Shown in pieces: positions 1 to 6,658 of a DNA stretch of 10,081 nt (positions are counted from its first letter, which is position 1; each line of letters starts with the position of its first letter). The translations under genes were made by a program, and so were the position numbers. Where the stretch lies: the NCBI GenBank assembly GCA_039184055.1, contig JBCDBH010000216.1:1-10081 (forward strand). The letters are read 5' to 3'. The stretch comes from JBCDBH01 sp039184055. GTDB taxonomy: Bacteria > Acidobacteriota > Thermoanaerobaculia > Multivoradales > J023. Below the pieces are notes generated by a model. That model did no database searches and was not told the origin of the DNA. It worked only from the letters and a program-made list of their open reading frames with translations.

Positions 1-2
1 CG

Positions 3-614
3 GCCCCGGAGCCTCGAGGGCTAAGCGAAGGACTGAGCGATTATTTTGCGCTTACCGCGGTCCACTGGTTCCGTCTCGGCGAAACCGATCTCCAAGAAGA
101 ACCGCTCAGCGTCGATGAAAAAGTGACTTTCGGTGAATGGGTCGGCAAGCAGAACCTACGGCGGCGTGCTTACGACGCGAGCTTTGTCGAGGCAAAGCAA
201 GACGCCATCGGGATCGAAGGTATTTTCGACCGTCTCGACCAGCCGGCCTTTAGGGAACCCCACGAGATCGGTGAGCTGTGGTGTGCCATCCTGATGGCGA
301 TCCATCGTCGCCTGTCCGCGGCGCTCGATGGCGATTGGCGTCGGGCCCACGAGCTCGGATGGCGAACGATCTACGACTCGCTGCTCCTTCTGGAGATCGG
401 TCCGAGTGGACCGGGTCTGCTACACGCGCGTGACGCTGTCCGTGAGGCGGCCGAGCTGCTCGCCGACGAGCTCGAGGAGGAGATCGCGATGGCTTTGTCG
501 CAGGCGATCGACCATACCTTCATCGATTTCCATATGGGAAGCACGGCACGCGGATACGGTATCGATCGCGACGGCATCGAAGGCAGCCAGGTTCCTTGGG
601 CTGGTGGAACATGA
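3..614 (+). CDS. M36-like (fungalysin-type) zinc metallopeptidase, C-terminal part, 5' truncated by window edge
   Basis: The frame is open from the left edge (first whole codon at position 3) to TGA at 612-614, giving 203 residues of a longer protein. The visible start reads GLSEGLSDYFALT, at residues 6-18. This matches the gluzincin element GEGWSD of M36 peptidases, which lies downstream of HEXXH; E9 would be the third zinc ligand and D13 the supporting aspartate. The HEXXH helix itself must lie upstream of the window. Farther on, EIGELWCAILMAIHRRL followed by GDWRRA and a segment ending ARDAV resembles the C-terminal helical lobe of M36 enzymes (family pattern: GxxWxxxLW, then DARDAI). Such enzymes are usually secreted or cell-surface endopeptidases made as proenzymes. 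No cysteine-rich or sorting tail is seen. The stop overlaps the next gene's ATG, so the two are probably co-transcribed. A start inside the window, such as GTG at 123, is unlikely because homology runs upstream of it. An M4 relative is the main alternative. Confidence 0.65.
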   Translation, partial: APEPRGLSEGLSDYFALTAVHWFRLGETDLQEEPLSVDEKVTFGEWVGKQNLRRRAYDASFVEAKQDAIGIEGIFDRLDQPAFREPHEIGELWCAILMAIHRRLSAALDGDWRRAHELGWRTIYDSLLLLEIGPSGPGLLHARDAVREAAELLADELEEEIAMALSQAIDHTFIDFHMGSTARGYGIDRDGIEGSQVPWAGGT

Positions 615-1678
615 GAGTCCGAAACTTCACCCTTTGGCTTCTTCTCGTCACGATCGCGGCGACCGCGATGGCGGATACGGACAGCCTTCCACGCCTACGG
701 ACCTTTCAAGGCGAAAATGACTCTCTGGTACCCGATGGATCGGACGACAGCTATACCAACGGCTTGCGCTATAGCGAGATGGTCAGTCTCAACGACGGCA
801 CGCCAACGGGTTTCGCGTGGGCGAGGACCATCGAGCAACTTTGGTGTGGCGGTCGAGACTTCAAGGGACTCGGACTGTGTGACCCCGACGAGTCACGGCT
901 GATCTTCGCCGGATGGTCGATCGGCCAGAGTATCTACACGCCGAACAGCATCAGTGAGCCAATTCCCGATCCAGAAGATCGTCCGTACGCTGGCTACCTC
1001 TACGGCTCCGCGATCGTCGATATCGTCGACGAACGTCGGCGATGCAAGCGTTGGAATCTCGAAGGACGGGTCGGTGTCATCGGCTCGGCCGGGCTGGGCG
1101 AGATCGTTCAGACCAAGGTACACCGACTGATCGACGACGAGCGACCGATGGGTTGGGACAGCCAGCTTCGTAACGAGCTGACGGTCAATCTCAATGCCTT
1201 ATGGCAAGGCTCGGTGCTCCGGTTGGGGAACCGCGACGATGAAAGCTGTGGCCACGAAGGCACCTATTTCGATGTCGTGCCGCATGCCGGCGTCATGGTC
1301 GGCACCGTCATGACCGGCGCGGTCGCCGGCGGGACGTTTCGACTCGGCTACAACATCACCGGGCTGCCGATCTTGCCTATCGGCAATACCGCTTTGGCTC
1401 CAGCCGAGCCACCGGACTTCGAGATCTGGCTGTTCGGTGGTGTCGAGGGGCGTGCCCTCGCCCGCAACATCTTTCTCGATGGCAATACGTTCGTCGACTC
1501 CGCGAGCGTCGACAAAGAAACCTTTGTATACGACCTACGAGCCGGTCTTTCGCTTCGGCTCAAGGACGTCACGGTCACCTACACGTATGTCCGAAGAAGT
1601 GAAGAATTCAACGCGCGGACCGGTCTCGAAGACATCCACGAATATGGCTCGCTGAGCGTTCAATGGACGTTTCCATGA
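611..1678 (+). CDS. lpxR: LpxR-like lipid A 3'-O-deacylase (DUF2219 family), outer-membrane beta-barrel
   Basis: The 355-residue precursor begins with a signal peptide: MRVRN, a hydrophobic core at residues 6-19, and likely cleavage near AMA-DT (21/22). LpxR hallmarks follow in order: GENDS with N36 and D37, YTNG at 48-51, DRPYAGYLYG at 123-132, GSAGLGEIVQTKVHRLI with H171, then GWDSQLRNE at 181-189. In Salmonella LpxR an Asn-Asp pair near the mature N-terminus and a central His are active-site residues, and all are present here. The known enzyme removes the 3'-acyloxyacyl chain of lipid A in the outer membrane and needs Ca2+. The rest of the chain is rich in alternating strands, consistent with a barrel of about 12 strands. 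The ATG at 611 is preferred over TTG at 596 because it starts a clean signal peptide and overlaps the preceding TGA (ATGA), suggesting translational coupling. One oddity is that the chain ends WTFP, placing Pro after the usual terminal Phe. Family assignment is firm; substrate in this organism is inferred. Confidence 0.88.
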   Translation: MRVRNFTLWLLLVTIAATAMADTDSLPRLRTFQGENDSLVPDGSDDSYTNGLRYSEMVSLNDGTPTGFAWARTIEQLWCGGRDFKGLGLCDPDESRLIFAGWSIGQSIYTPNSISEPIPDPEDRPYAGYLYGSAIVDIVDERRRCKRWNLEGRVGVIGSAGLGEIVQTKVHRLIDDERPMGWDSQLRNELTVNLNALWQGSVLRLGNRDDESCGHEGTYFDVVPHAGVMVGTVMTGAVAGGTFRLGYNITGLPILPIGNTALAPAEPPDFEIWLFGGVEGRALARNIFLDGNTFVDSASVDKETFVYDLRAGLSLRLKDVTVTYTYVRRSEEFNARTGLEDIHEYGSLSVQWTFP

Positions 1679-1697
1679 TCGATTCCGACGAGATGTC

Positions 1698-1735
1698 TCA
1701 TTCTTCGCCGAGAACCTCATTCTTCGCCAAGAACC
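1698..1735. repeat. 19-bp tandem duplication at the end of the small hypothetical gene
   Basis: Two adjacent 19-bp copies (1698-1716 and 1717-1735) read TCATTCTTCGCCGAGAACC and TCATTCTTCGCCAAGAACC, differing at one base. On the minus strand each copy encodes VLGEE followed by TGA. The repeat therefore duplicates the last codons and stop of the small gene without changing its product. It probably arose by slippage in the short convergent gap behind lpxR. Confidence 0.85.
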
Positions 1736-1941
1736 TTGGCATCGCCGAGCTGATCGGCGACCTGTCGCGCCAACCATCGATCCGCCTCGAGAGTGCCCAG
1801 CTGTGGATTCTGTCGACGACAAAGATCATCGGTGATCCAGGTCAGTAGATGGACACCATGGGGATCCGGGCCTCGCCACGTCCCCCCATAGAGCGAGTAC
1901 ATCTGACCCCGGTAGACGAGCCGCACCGAGTGATCGGGCAT
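1717..1941 (-). CDS. Small hypothetical protein downstream of carboxylesterase
   Basis: This frame encodes 74 residues from ATG at 1941-1939, starting 11 bases after the stop of the esterase gene, so it is probably the last gene of that cluster. I do not recognise the family. The N-terminal half is rich in aromatic residues and glycine (SVRLVYRGQMYSLYGGTWRG, residues 5-24), which could form short beta strands. The C-terminal half, from about residue 34, is helical and charged (TWITDDL, then EADRWLARQVADQLGD). There is no signal peptide or membrane segment, and one cysteine near residue 41. No good Shine-Dalgarno sequence precedes the ATG, so translation would rely on coupling or readthrough from the esterase. 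Its stop lies in the second copy of a 19-bp tandem repeat. Support is compositional and positional only. It could be a chance frame, but its placement and protein-like composition favour a real gene. Confidence 0.5.
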   Translation of the reverse strand: MPDHSVRLVYRGQMYSLYGGTWRGPDPHGVHLLTWITDDLCRRQNPQLGTLEADRWLARQVADQLGDAKVLGEE

Positions 1942-1952
1942 CGATCGGGGGT

Positions 1953-2618
1953 TCAGTCAGCCAAAATCGAAACGAACCACTGTCCGATCGCTTCGATCTC
2001 TTCTTGGCACACTTGATGCGCCATCGGGTACTCGTGCCAAGCGACGTTCCAGCCCGATGCGACAAGCCGATCGCGGGATTGGGTGCCGTACGCATACGGC
2101 ACCATCGGATCGAAGGTACCGTGTGCCTGAAACACCGGAAGATCACGGTTGGCTGGCGAGGCTTCACTCTCCAAACGATCGGCGAGCAAAAGATAAGCCG
2201 ACAACACCATGACACCGGCGAGTCGATTCGCGTGGCGTAGAGATGTATGGAGCGCTACTGCGCCACCCTGCGAGAAACCACCGAGCACGATGCGGCGATG
2301 GGCAACGCCACGCTCGACTTCTCGCTCGATCAGTGCCTCGATACGCACCGCGCTCGCCGCAATCCCCTCTGCATCTTGACCACGTTCGTCGAGACTGCGG
2401 ATGTCGTACCACGCGGGCATCACCATGCCGTGATTCAACGTCACGGGCATCCGTGGCGCATGAGGAAAGATGAATCGTACGCGAAGGTCGGCGGGAAGAC
2501 CGAGAAGAGGCGGGATGTCGGCGAAGTCGTGGCCGTCGGCGCCGAGGCCATGAAGCCAAATTACTGCCGCGTCGGCATTCTCTGGACCTCGCTCGACGGT
2601 CGGTAGCAGGTCGCTCAC
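1953..2618 (-). CDS. Carboxylesterase / phospholipase family alpha/beta hydrolase (Abhydrolase_2, acyl-protein thioesterase-like)
   Basis: The product has 221 residues, the usual length for small cytosolic esterases of the YpfH/EstB/acyl-protein thioesterase family. The oxyanion-hole motif WLHGLGADGHDF is at 21-32, followed by the family segment FPHAP at 51-55 and MPAWYDI at 67-73. The nucleophile elbow GFSQGG holds S116, the acid is D170 in HGTFDPMVP, and the base is H201 in YPMAHQVC, so the Ser-Asp-His triad is complete. There is no signal peptide, so it acts in the cytoplasm on short- to medium-chain esters or thioesters; the natural substrate cannot be read from sequence. The start is GTG at 2618-2616, one base after the TGA of the upstream 78-residue gene, which implies one transcript. 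The alternative of a dienelactone hydrolase is less likely because the nucleophile is Ser rather than Cys. Confidence 0.9.
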   Translation of the reverse strand: MSDLLPTVERGPENADAAVIWLHGLGADGHDFADIPPLLGLPADLRVRFIFPHAPRMPVTLNHGMVMPAWYDIRSLDERGQDAEGIAASAVRIEALIEREVERGVAHRRIVLGGFSQGGAVALHTSLRHANRLAGVMVLSAYLLLADRLESEASPANRDLPVFQAHGTFDPMVPYAYGTQSRDRLVASGWNVAWHEYPMAHQVCQEEIEAIGQWFVSILAD

Positions 2619-2619
2619 G

Positions 2620-2856
2620 TCAACCGAATGCGTCGAAAGCGTATAGAGCGTTGCGCAGCCGGCGACCCCAAGCAGCCTCGGCGCGAGCTACAGCCTCACC
2701 AATGGCCGTCTCGTCTGGGACACGACCCTCGTGATTGTCGAGCAGTTCCTGCTGGGCGATCGCGACGATCTGGTCGCGGACGGCTGGTGGCGTGCCACGT
2801 GACGTGGCAATTCGATTGACGGTGGCGGTCAAGACTTGGGAACGCGGTGCGCTCAT
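2620..2856 (-). CDS. Small hypothetical helical protein upstream of carboxylesterase
   Basis: Starting from ATG at 2856-2854 the product has 78 residues; the frame stays open to a TTG at 2868, which would add four residues. I do not recognise the family. It is mostly helical and charged: a segment around SQVLTATVNRIATSRG, then VRDQIVAIAQQELLDNHEGR, then AIGEAVARAEAAWGRRLRNAL, ending YAFDAFG. There is no signal peptide, membrane span or cysteine. The stop is separated by one base from the GTG of the esterase gene, so it is almost certainly the first gene of a cluster with the esterase and a 74-residue protein. Neither candidate start has a strong Shine-Dalgarno sequence. The tight junction makes a real gene more likely than chance. 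Any function, for example as an esterase partner, would be a guess. Confidence 0.6.
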   Translation of the reverse strand: MSAPRSQVLTATVNRIATSRGTPPAVRDQIVAIAQQELLDNHEGRVPDETAIGEAVARAEAAWGRRLRNALYAFDAFG

Positions 2857-3128
2857 GGTTTCAATCAAGAGTATCCTCGACAGTTTGCTTACTGCCGTTC
2901 CTTTGGTTGCTGTCGATCGGGTCCCTAGTGGATCAGGCTCTGCTTATGGGCAATCGCGTGTCGATCAACGGAGGATTAGCGTGGGGAAGGAGTGGAAGGT
3001 CCATCTCAAACAAGAACCGAATGGTGTTTGGGCGCGAGACGAATCGAATTCATCGAGAACGAGCGCGCAACTCTCCTGTTCAGTTCCAAACAGATCGTAA
3101 ACCATGACCGGCACCGACGCAAGGGTTC
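2857..3128. other. Intergenic region between lipoprotein gene and esterase cluster
   Basis: This 272-bp gap separates two minus-strand units and should hold the promoter of the esterase cluster. I find no convincing -35/-10 pair and no hairpin with a T-tract behind the lipoprotein gene. A 46-codon minus-strand frame (3105 to 2965) starts with ATG, but it has no ribosome-binding site and no recognisable features, so it is not called as a gene. Confidence 0.5.
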
Positions 3129-3722
3129 TCAGGGATGGATCTCGCCATCTCCACCCATGTCCTCACGCGCCGATACCGTTCCACTCGCGTCACCGGTCAA
3201 CAGGGCGAGCATATCGATCTCGATTCCTTCTGGCGCGCTCTCGACGATCCGCCCCAGCTCTTCTCCACTCCGCTCGACGATGAATGTCGGTACCCAACGA
3301 AGACCCACTTCGTCTTCGAGCTCGGGGGGACGTTCGTCGTATCGGTCGACCGCGATGTAACGAACGGTAAACGGCACCAGCCCACCTGTCTCGTCGAGGG
3401 CCTTCCAAAACCGAGCGAGCTCGCGACGACTATCGCCACACCAGGTGCCGAAATAGACCGTGACCTCAGCGGGTTCGACATCCGCCAACGCAGCCGCCGG
3501 TTCGGCTTGAGCGCCGCTCTCCACCTGAGCCGAGACCCATTCAGGCTCCGCGGCTTCGATCTGCTCGCGCACGACGTCACCGAGCAACGATGGAGGCTTC
3601 CGCTCGACCGTGGTCGTGCTCGCACACCCGGAAGTCAGGGCTAGCGTTGTCAAGGCAACCAAAACAAATAGATACCGCGACGTAACGAGATCGAAAAAGG
3701 GACGAAGTCGATCAGAGCTCAT
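3129..3722 (-). CDS. Thioredoxin-fold lipoprotein with single active-site cysteine (WCGDS)
   Basis: The 197-residue precursor carries a lipoprotein signal: hydrophobic residues 17-30 followed by LTSGC, with lipidated C33. The +2 residue is Ala, not Asp, so outer-membrane sorting by Lol is expected if Lol rules apply. A linker to about residue 84 leads into a thioredoxin-like domain: strand VTVYFGTWC, the motif WCGDS (C95, S98) followed by a helix, strand VRYIAVD near 120-126, and the conserved WVPTF with cis-Pro 145. In classical TlpA/thioredoxin proteins the motif is CxxC; here the resolving cysteine is Ser. Besides C33 no other cysteine exists, so it cannot be a dithiol oxidoreductase on its own. 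WCGDS motifs occur in a known subset of periplasmic thioredoxin-like proteins of unclear role. ATG at 3722 gives a complete signal. The gene is divergent from the receiver-kinase gene. The acidic tail after residue 175 looks disordered. Confidence 0.8.
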   Translation of the reverse strand: MSSDRLRPFFDLVTSRYLFVLVALTTLALTSGCASTTTVERKPPSLLGDVVREQIEAAEPEWVSAQVESGAQAEPAAALADVEPAEVTVYFGTWCGDSRRELARFWKALDETGGLVPFTVRYIAVDRYDERPPELEDEVGLRWVPTFIVERSGEELGRIVESAPEGIEIDMLALLTGDASGTVSAREDMGGDGEIHP

Positions 3723-3873
3723 GTCTCTAGCCTATCACTCTCCCGTTTGCATGGACGGCGTTCGAGCGACACTTCGGATAGACTCGGGGCTCCGCGGAGA
3801 GTCGAGCTCACCGCATGACGCGATGTACGCCGTCTGCACACACGAGGGCATTCGGCGGGAGAGGTTGTTTCCG
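3723..3873. promoter_or_regulatory. Divergent intergenic region with a 10-bp palindrome
   Basis: These 151 bases lie between the divergent starts of the thioredoxin-like lipoprotein and the receiver-kinase, and should hold both promoters. A perfect palindrome CTCCGCGGAG is present at 3790-3799, flanked by a GACTC (3781-3785) and GAGTC (3799-3803) pair. It could be an operator. I see no clear -35/-10 pair on either strand. The plus-strand reading frame is open through the region but lacks receiver-domain features there. Confidence 0.3.
3857..3864 (+). promoter_or_regulatory. Ribosome-binding site deciding the TTG start of the receiver-kinase gene
   Basis: GGGAGAGG lies nine bases before the TTG at 3874. 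The upstream in-frame ATGs at 3721, 3751 and 3823 lack such a site. A start at 3874 gives MARLLVVDDD, the normal beginning of a receiver domain. Confidence 0.6.
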
Positions 3874-5196
3874 TTGGCCAGGCTTCTCGTCGTCGACGAC
3901 GATCCCCAAATCCTAGAGCTGGTCGCTCAGGTCTTGCAATTCGCTGGGCACGACGTGCTCAAGGCCCGCGATGCCCGGGAGGCCCCGGCACTCGCCGCGC
4001 ACGATATCGACGCTGTCGTGCTCGACGTCATGCTCCCGGGTGGTACCTCGGGTCTTCAACTGCTCGGCGAGCTGCGCGACAACCCTGGCACCGAACACCT
4101 GCCTGTCCTTCTGCTTTCCGGTCGTAGTGACGATGTCGATCGCGTCGCCGGCTTGCGAGCCGGTGCTGACGACTACCTGGGAAAACCATTCTCGACCGAC
4201 GAGCTCGTCCTCCGGGTCGAAAGGCTGCTCGGACGACGTGGGAACCCGGTACGCTCACTCGACACGGACCGCAAATACTTTGGCCGGTACGAGGTGCGTG
4301 ACGAGCTCGGTCATGGATCCTTGGGAACGGTCTACCGTGGCTGGGATCCGCGCCTCGAACGCCAGGTCGCGTTGAAAACGCTGCGTATCGATCCGTTGAC
4401 CAGCGATACGAGACGAGCCGAGATGCTCGATCGGTTGCGGCAAGAAGCGATCACCGTCGCCAAGTTCAATCACTCGAACATCGTCGCCGTCTACGATATG
4501 GGCGACACGACCGACTCCGCGTACATGGCCATGGAGTTGATCGATGGCCGCAGCTTGTCGCAGGTCCTGACGCACGTGAATCGCTTGCCGATCGAACACG
4601 CGGTGCCGCTCGCCGCGGGAATCGCTCGTGGTCTCGCCGTGGCGCACACCAACGAGGTCATCCATCGCGACATCAAGCCGGGCAACGTCATGCTCGGCTT
4701 CGACAGCAGCATCAAAGTCACCGATTTCGGCCTCGCCTCGGTGATGTCGGCGATGACCGAAGAATCCGCTTTGTTCGGTACGCCCGGCTATGTGCCACCC
4801 GAGGCACTCGACGAAAAGCCCTTCACCTCGGCCGGTGACATGTTCAGCTTCGGGGTCACCTTTTTCGAGGTTTTGGCTGGCGTTCATCCCCTTGCCGGCG
4901 CCAGCCTTCGCGACACCATCATCAACACCATGGAAGGCAACATCCGCCCCCTGGGCGCCTACGTCGCCAACCTTCCATCGGCGATCGAAACCGTCATCAC
5001 CGAGCTGCTAGCGGTCGACCCCACTCTACGACCGACGGCGGCGATGACGGTCGGCCGACTGATCACAGAAATCGACGCTCACGGCTGGCAATGGGATCCC
5101 GAGATCGTCGCTACGGCGCGTGACGAGACCGCTTCGGCCGGCGCACCTTCGGGCCACGTGCCCAAGCTACGGACGATCGAAGAACGCCGCTGGTGA
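3874..5196 (+). CDS. Receiver domain-Hanks-type Ser/Thr protein kinase fusion
   Basis: From TTG at 3874 the product has 440 residues. An N-terminal CheY-like receiver (about 1-120) has the acidic pair D8/D9, phospho-acceptor D51 in VVLDVMLPGG, S82 and K104 in GKPFS. A Ser/Thr kinase follows from about 138 to 400: glycine loop GHGSLG (146-151), VALK with K168, helix-C E191, catalytic loop HRDIKPGN (D266, N271), DFG at 284-286, activation-segment end GTPGYVPPE (302-310) and D322 in DMFSFG. All key catalytic residues are present, so both modules should be active. There is no membrane helix or DNA-binding domain, so it is cytosolic. It probably takes phosphate from an unseen histidine kinase and phosphorylates Ser/Thr targets, perhaps the adjacent transporter (inference). 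The frame stays open upstream to 3610, with ATGs at 3721, 3751 and 3823, but the extension overlaps the divergent lipoprotein gene and lacks conserved features. It ends seven bases before the permease start. Confidence 0.9.
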   Translation: MARLLVVDDDPQILELVAQVLQFAGHDVLKARDAREAPALAAHDIDAVVLDVMLPGGTSGLQLLGELRDNPGTEHLPVLLLSGRSDDVDRVAGLRAGADDYLGKPFSTDELVLRVERLLGRRGNPVRSLDTDRKYFGRYEVRDELGHGSLGTVYRGWDPRLERQVALKTLRIDPLTSDTRRAEMLDRLRQEAITVAKFNHSNIVAVYDMGDTTDSAYMAMELIDGRSLSQVLTHVNRLPIEHAVPLAAGIARGLAVAHTNEVIHRDIKPGNVMLGFDSSIKVTDFGLASVMSAMTEESALFGTPGYVPPEALDEKPFTSAGDMFSFGVTFFEVLAGVHPLAGASLRDTIINTMEGNIRPLGAYVANLPSAIETVITELLAVDPTLRPTAAMTVGRLITEIDAHGWQWDPEIVATARDETASAGAPSGHVPKLRTIEERRW

Positions 5197-5203
5197 TCTC
5201 GCG

Positions 5204-6658
5204 GTGAGTCGGGTCGCGAACAGCCTGCTCTTGCTACGAGCGCGCGCGGTCGAAGCCGTGCGCTGGTTTCGTCAGCACGCCTTCGTGCTGCTCGTGCTCG
5301 CCCCCCTCATTCTCGTCCCGTGTGGCTGGATCTTGATTCGCTGGGCACCGCTGGTCGCCACCGAGCTGCACCGTTGGCTCGAGCTCGACACCGCGACACC
5401 GGCTGCCCTTGCCTGGATTCTCGCGCTCTTCGTCACCGTGCCTCCCCTTCGAACGGCCCTCGATGAGCTCTACCCACCACGTCGGACCATGCTCGACGCT
5501 CTGCCGGTCGCGGTCTCGTCACGGCTCGTGACGGCGATCATCACGACTTGGGTGCGCCAGCTACCGTTGCTCGTTGCTCTCGTCGTCGCTCTTGTCGTGC
5601 TCGGTTTCGAGCGGCCCGAGCTCGCCATCGCCCACCTCGCCATGATCATCAGCCTGTCCACCGCCGTGGCTTTGGCGTTGGCTACTTTGCTCGTTCGGCT
5701 ACGCTGGCTGGATGGGCGCGCGCTCGTGCCCGCGGCCGTATGGCTCGGCGCTGCGCTCGTGGCCCAGCGCCCACCATGGCTCGACGCCGTGCTCGCGCCA
5801 TGGCGAGCCAGCGCAGTTCAGATCGATGGCCTCGTCCGTGCCATCGCCGACCAAATGGGCTCGCCAGCGCGGCTCGCCGCACCCGATATGGGGGTGGTCC
5901 TGACGATCGTCATCGCGCTCGGGTTAGCGACGATCATCTATCTGCGTGACTACGAACGCGGTCGCGAGCTCGTCGAGACGATCCTCAGCAAGCGCGCCCG
6001 GCGCTCGACCGTCAGGCTCCGCCAAACCGAGCCAACCCCTCACCCAGTGCGTGTAGGCGTGGCTCGCGACATGAGGTTGGTGATTCGGCTGTTCTCGCCC
6101 GCTGTCGTCGTCACGTCCGGGCTCACGTTCTTCTGGCTGCTCGCCGCGGTGTTGGCTCCGCTCGTGACGCCAATCGCATGGCATGAACGCGCCACCTTCG
6201 CCGCTGGCACGATGGCGGTTCTCTCGTCGGTCGCTCTCGTTCCCGTGCTCGTTCAGCATCAGCTGCCGAGGCTGTGGGCTGAAACCGTGAGTGGTATCGA
6301 ACCGAGCACCGTGTGGCGGACCAAATTGTGGAGCGCACGCTTGCTCGCCGTGCCGGCGACGCTGCTCGTGATTCTCCTGATCGCCACCCGAGGAACCGCG
6401 TCTGCTCTGCCGAATGCGTTACTCTTCGCCGCCATGGCGTGGTGCTTGGCTTCCCTGGTCGGAGGCGCGGCATACGAGATTCCCGAACGTCCCTTGATCG
6501 GATTTCTCTTCAGCGCCATGGTCGGCACGGCCCTGGCCGGGCTTCTGATCATCGTGCCCGATCTGTGGCTGATGTGGCTGATCGGGTTTCTCGTCGTCAT
6601 CGCCACCTTCACCGATCGAGCCAACGGTCGTATTCAACTCCTACAGACACAACGATGA
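5204..6658 (+). CDS. Polytopic membrane protein, probable ABC-2 type exporter permease
   Basis: From GTG at 5204 the product has 484 residues with about 11-12 hydrophobic segments, near residues 26-46, 67-82, 119-135, 142-164, 172-187, 229-247, 297-320, 331-350, 379-395, 402-420, 432-450 and 453-470. A cytoplasmic, Arg-rich stretch around 248-295 (RDYERGRELVETILSKRARR) splits it into two halves. That is about twice the six helices of a basic ABC-2 subunit, so it may act as a fused pair. No periplasmic domain or binding motif is evident. Assignment as a permease rests on topology and on the next gene, an ABC ATPase whose ATG overlaps this stop (ATGA). The GTG is chosen because it follows the kinase stop by seven bases; GTG at 5120 would overlap the kinase by 77 bases and add a polar, non-homologous lead. 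Substrate unknown. Long hydrophobic proteins of this kind are poorly conserved, so no closer family is claimed. Confidence 0.75.
   Translation: MSRVANSLLLLRARAVEAVRWFRQHAFVLLVLAPLILVPCGWILIRWAPLVATELHRWLELDTATPAALAWILALFVTVPPLRTALDELYPPRRTMLDALPVAVSSRLVTAIITTWVRQLPLLVALVVALVVLGFERPELAIAHLAMIISLSTAVALALATLLVRLRWLDGRALVPAAVWLGAALVAQRPPWLDAVLAPWRASAVQIDGLVRAIADQMGSPARLAAPDMGVVLTIVIALGLATIIYLRDYERGRELVETILSKRARRSTVRLRQTEPTPHPVRVGVARDMRLVIRLFSPAVVVTSGLTFFWLLAAVLAPLVTPIAWHERATFAAGTMAVLSSVALVPVLVQHQLPRLWAETVSGIEPSTVWRTKLWSARLLAVPATLLVILLIATRGTASALPNALLFAAMAWCLASLVGGAAYEIPERPLIGFLFSAMVGTALAGLLIIVPDLWLMWLIGFLVVIATFTDRANGRIQLLQTQR

Noticed and set aside
1742..1760. TCGCCGA/TCGGCGA hairpin as a terminator for lpxR
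   Set aside because: There is no T-tract, it lies inside the small minus-strand gene, and the 7-bp stem is explained by its codons.
2965..3105. 46-codon minus-strand frame in the gap between the lipoprotein gene and the esterase cluster
   Set aside because: It has no ribosome-binding site and no recognisable features, so chance is a sufficient explanation.
3135..3644. Plus-strand 169-residue open frame
   Set aside because: It is antisense to the lipoprotein gene, which has a full signal, lipobox and thioredoxin motifs.
4255..4887. Minus-strand 210-residue open frame
   Set aside because: It lies wholly opposite the kinase domain, whose catalytic motifs are intact; the frame is a codon-pattern shadow.
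6313..6654. N-terminal extension of the ABC ATPase
   Set aside because: It lies inside the permease gene in another frame, is Arg/Ser-rich with no homology, and the ATG at 6655 overlaps the permease stop as expected.
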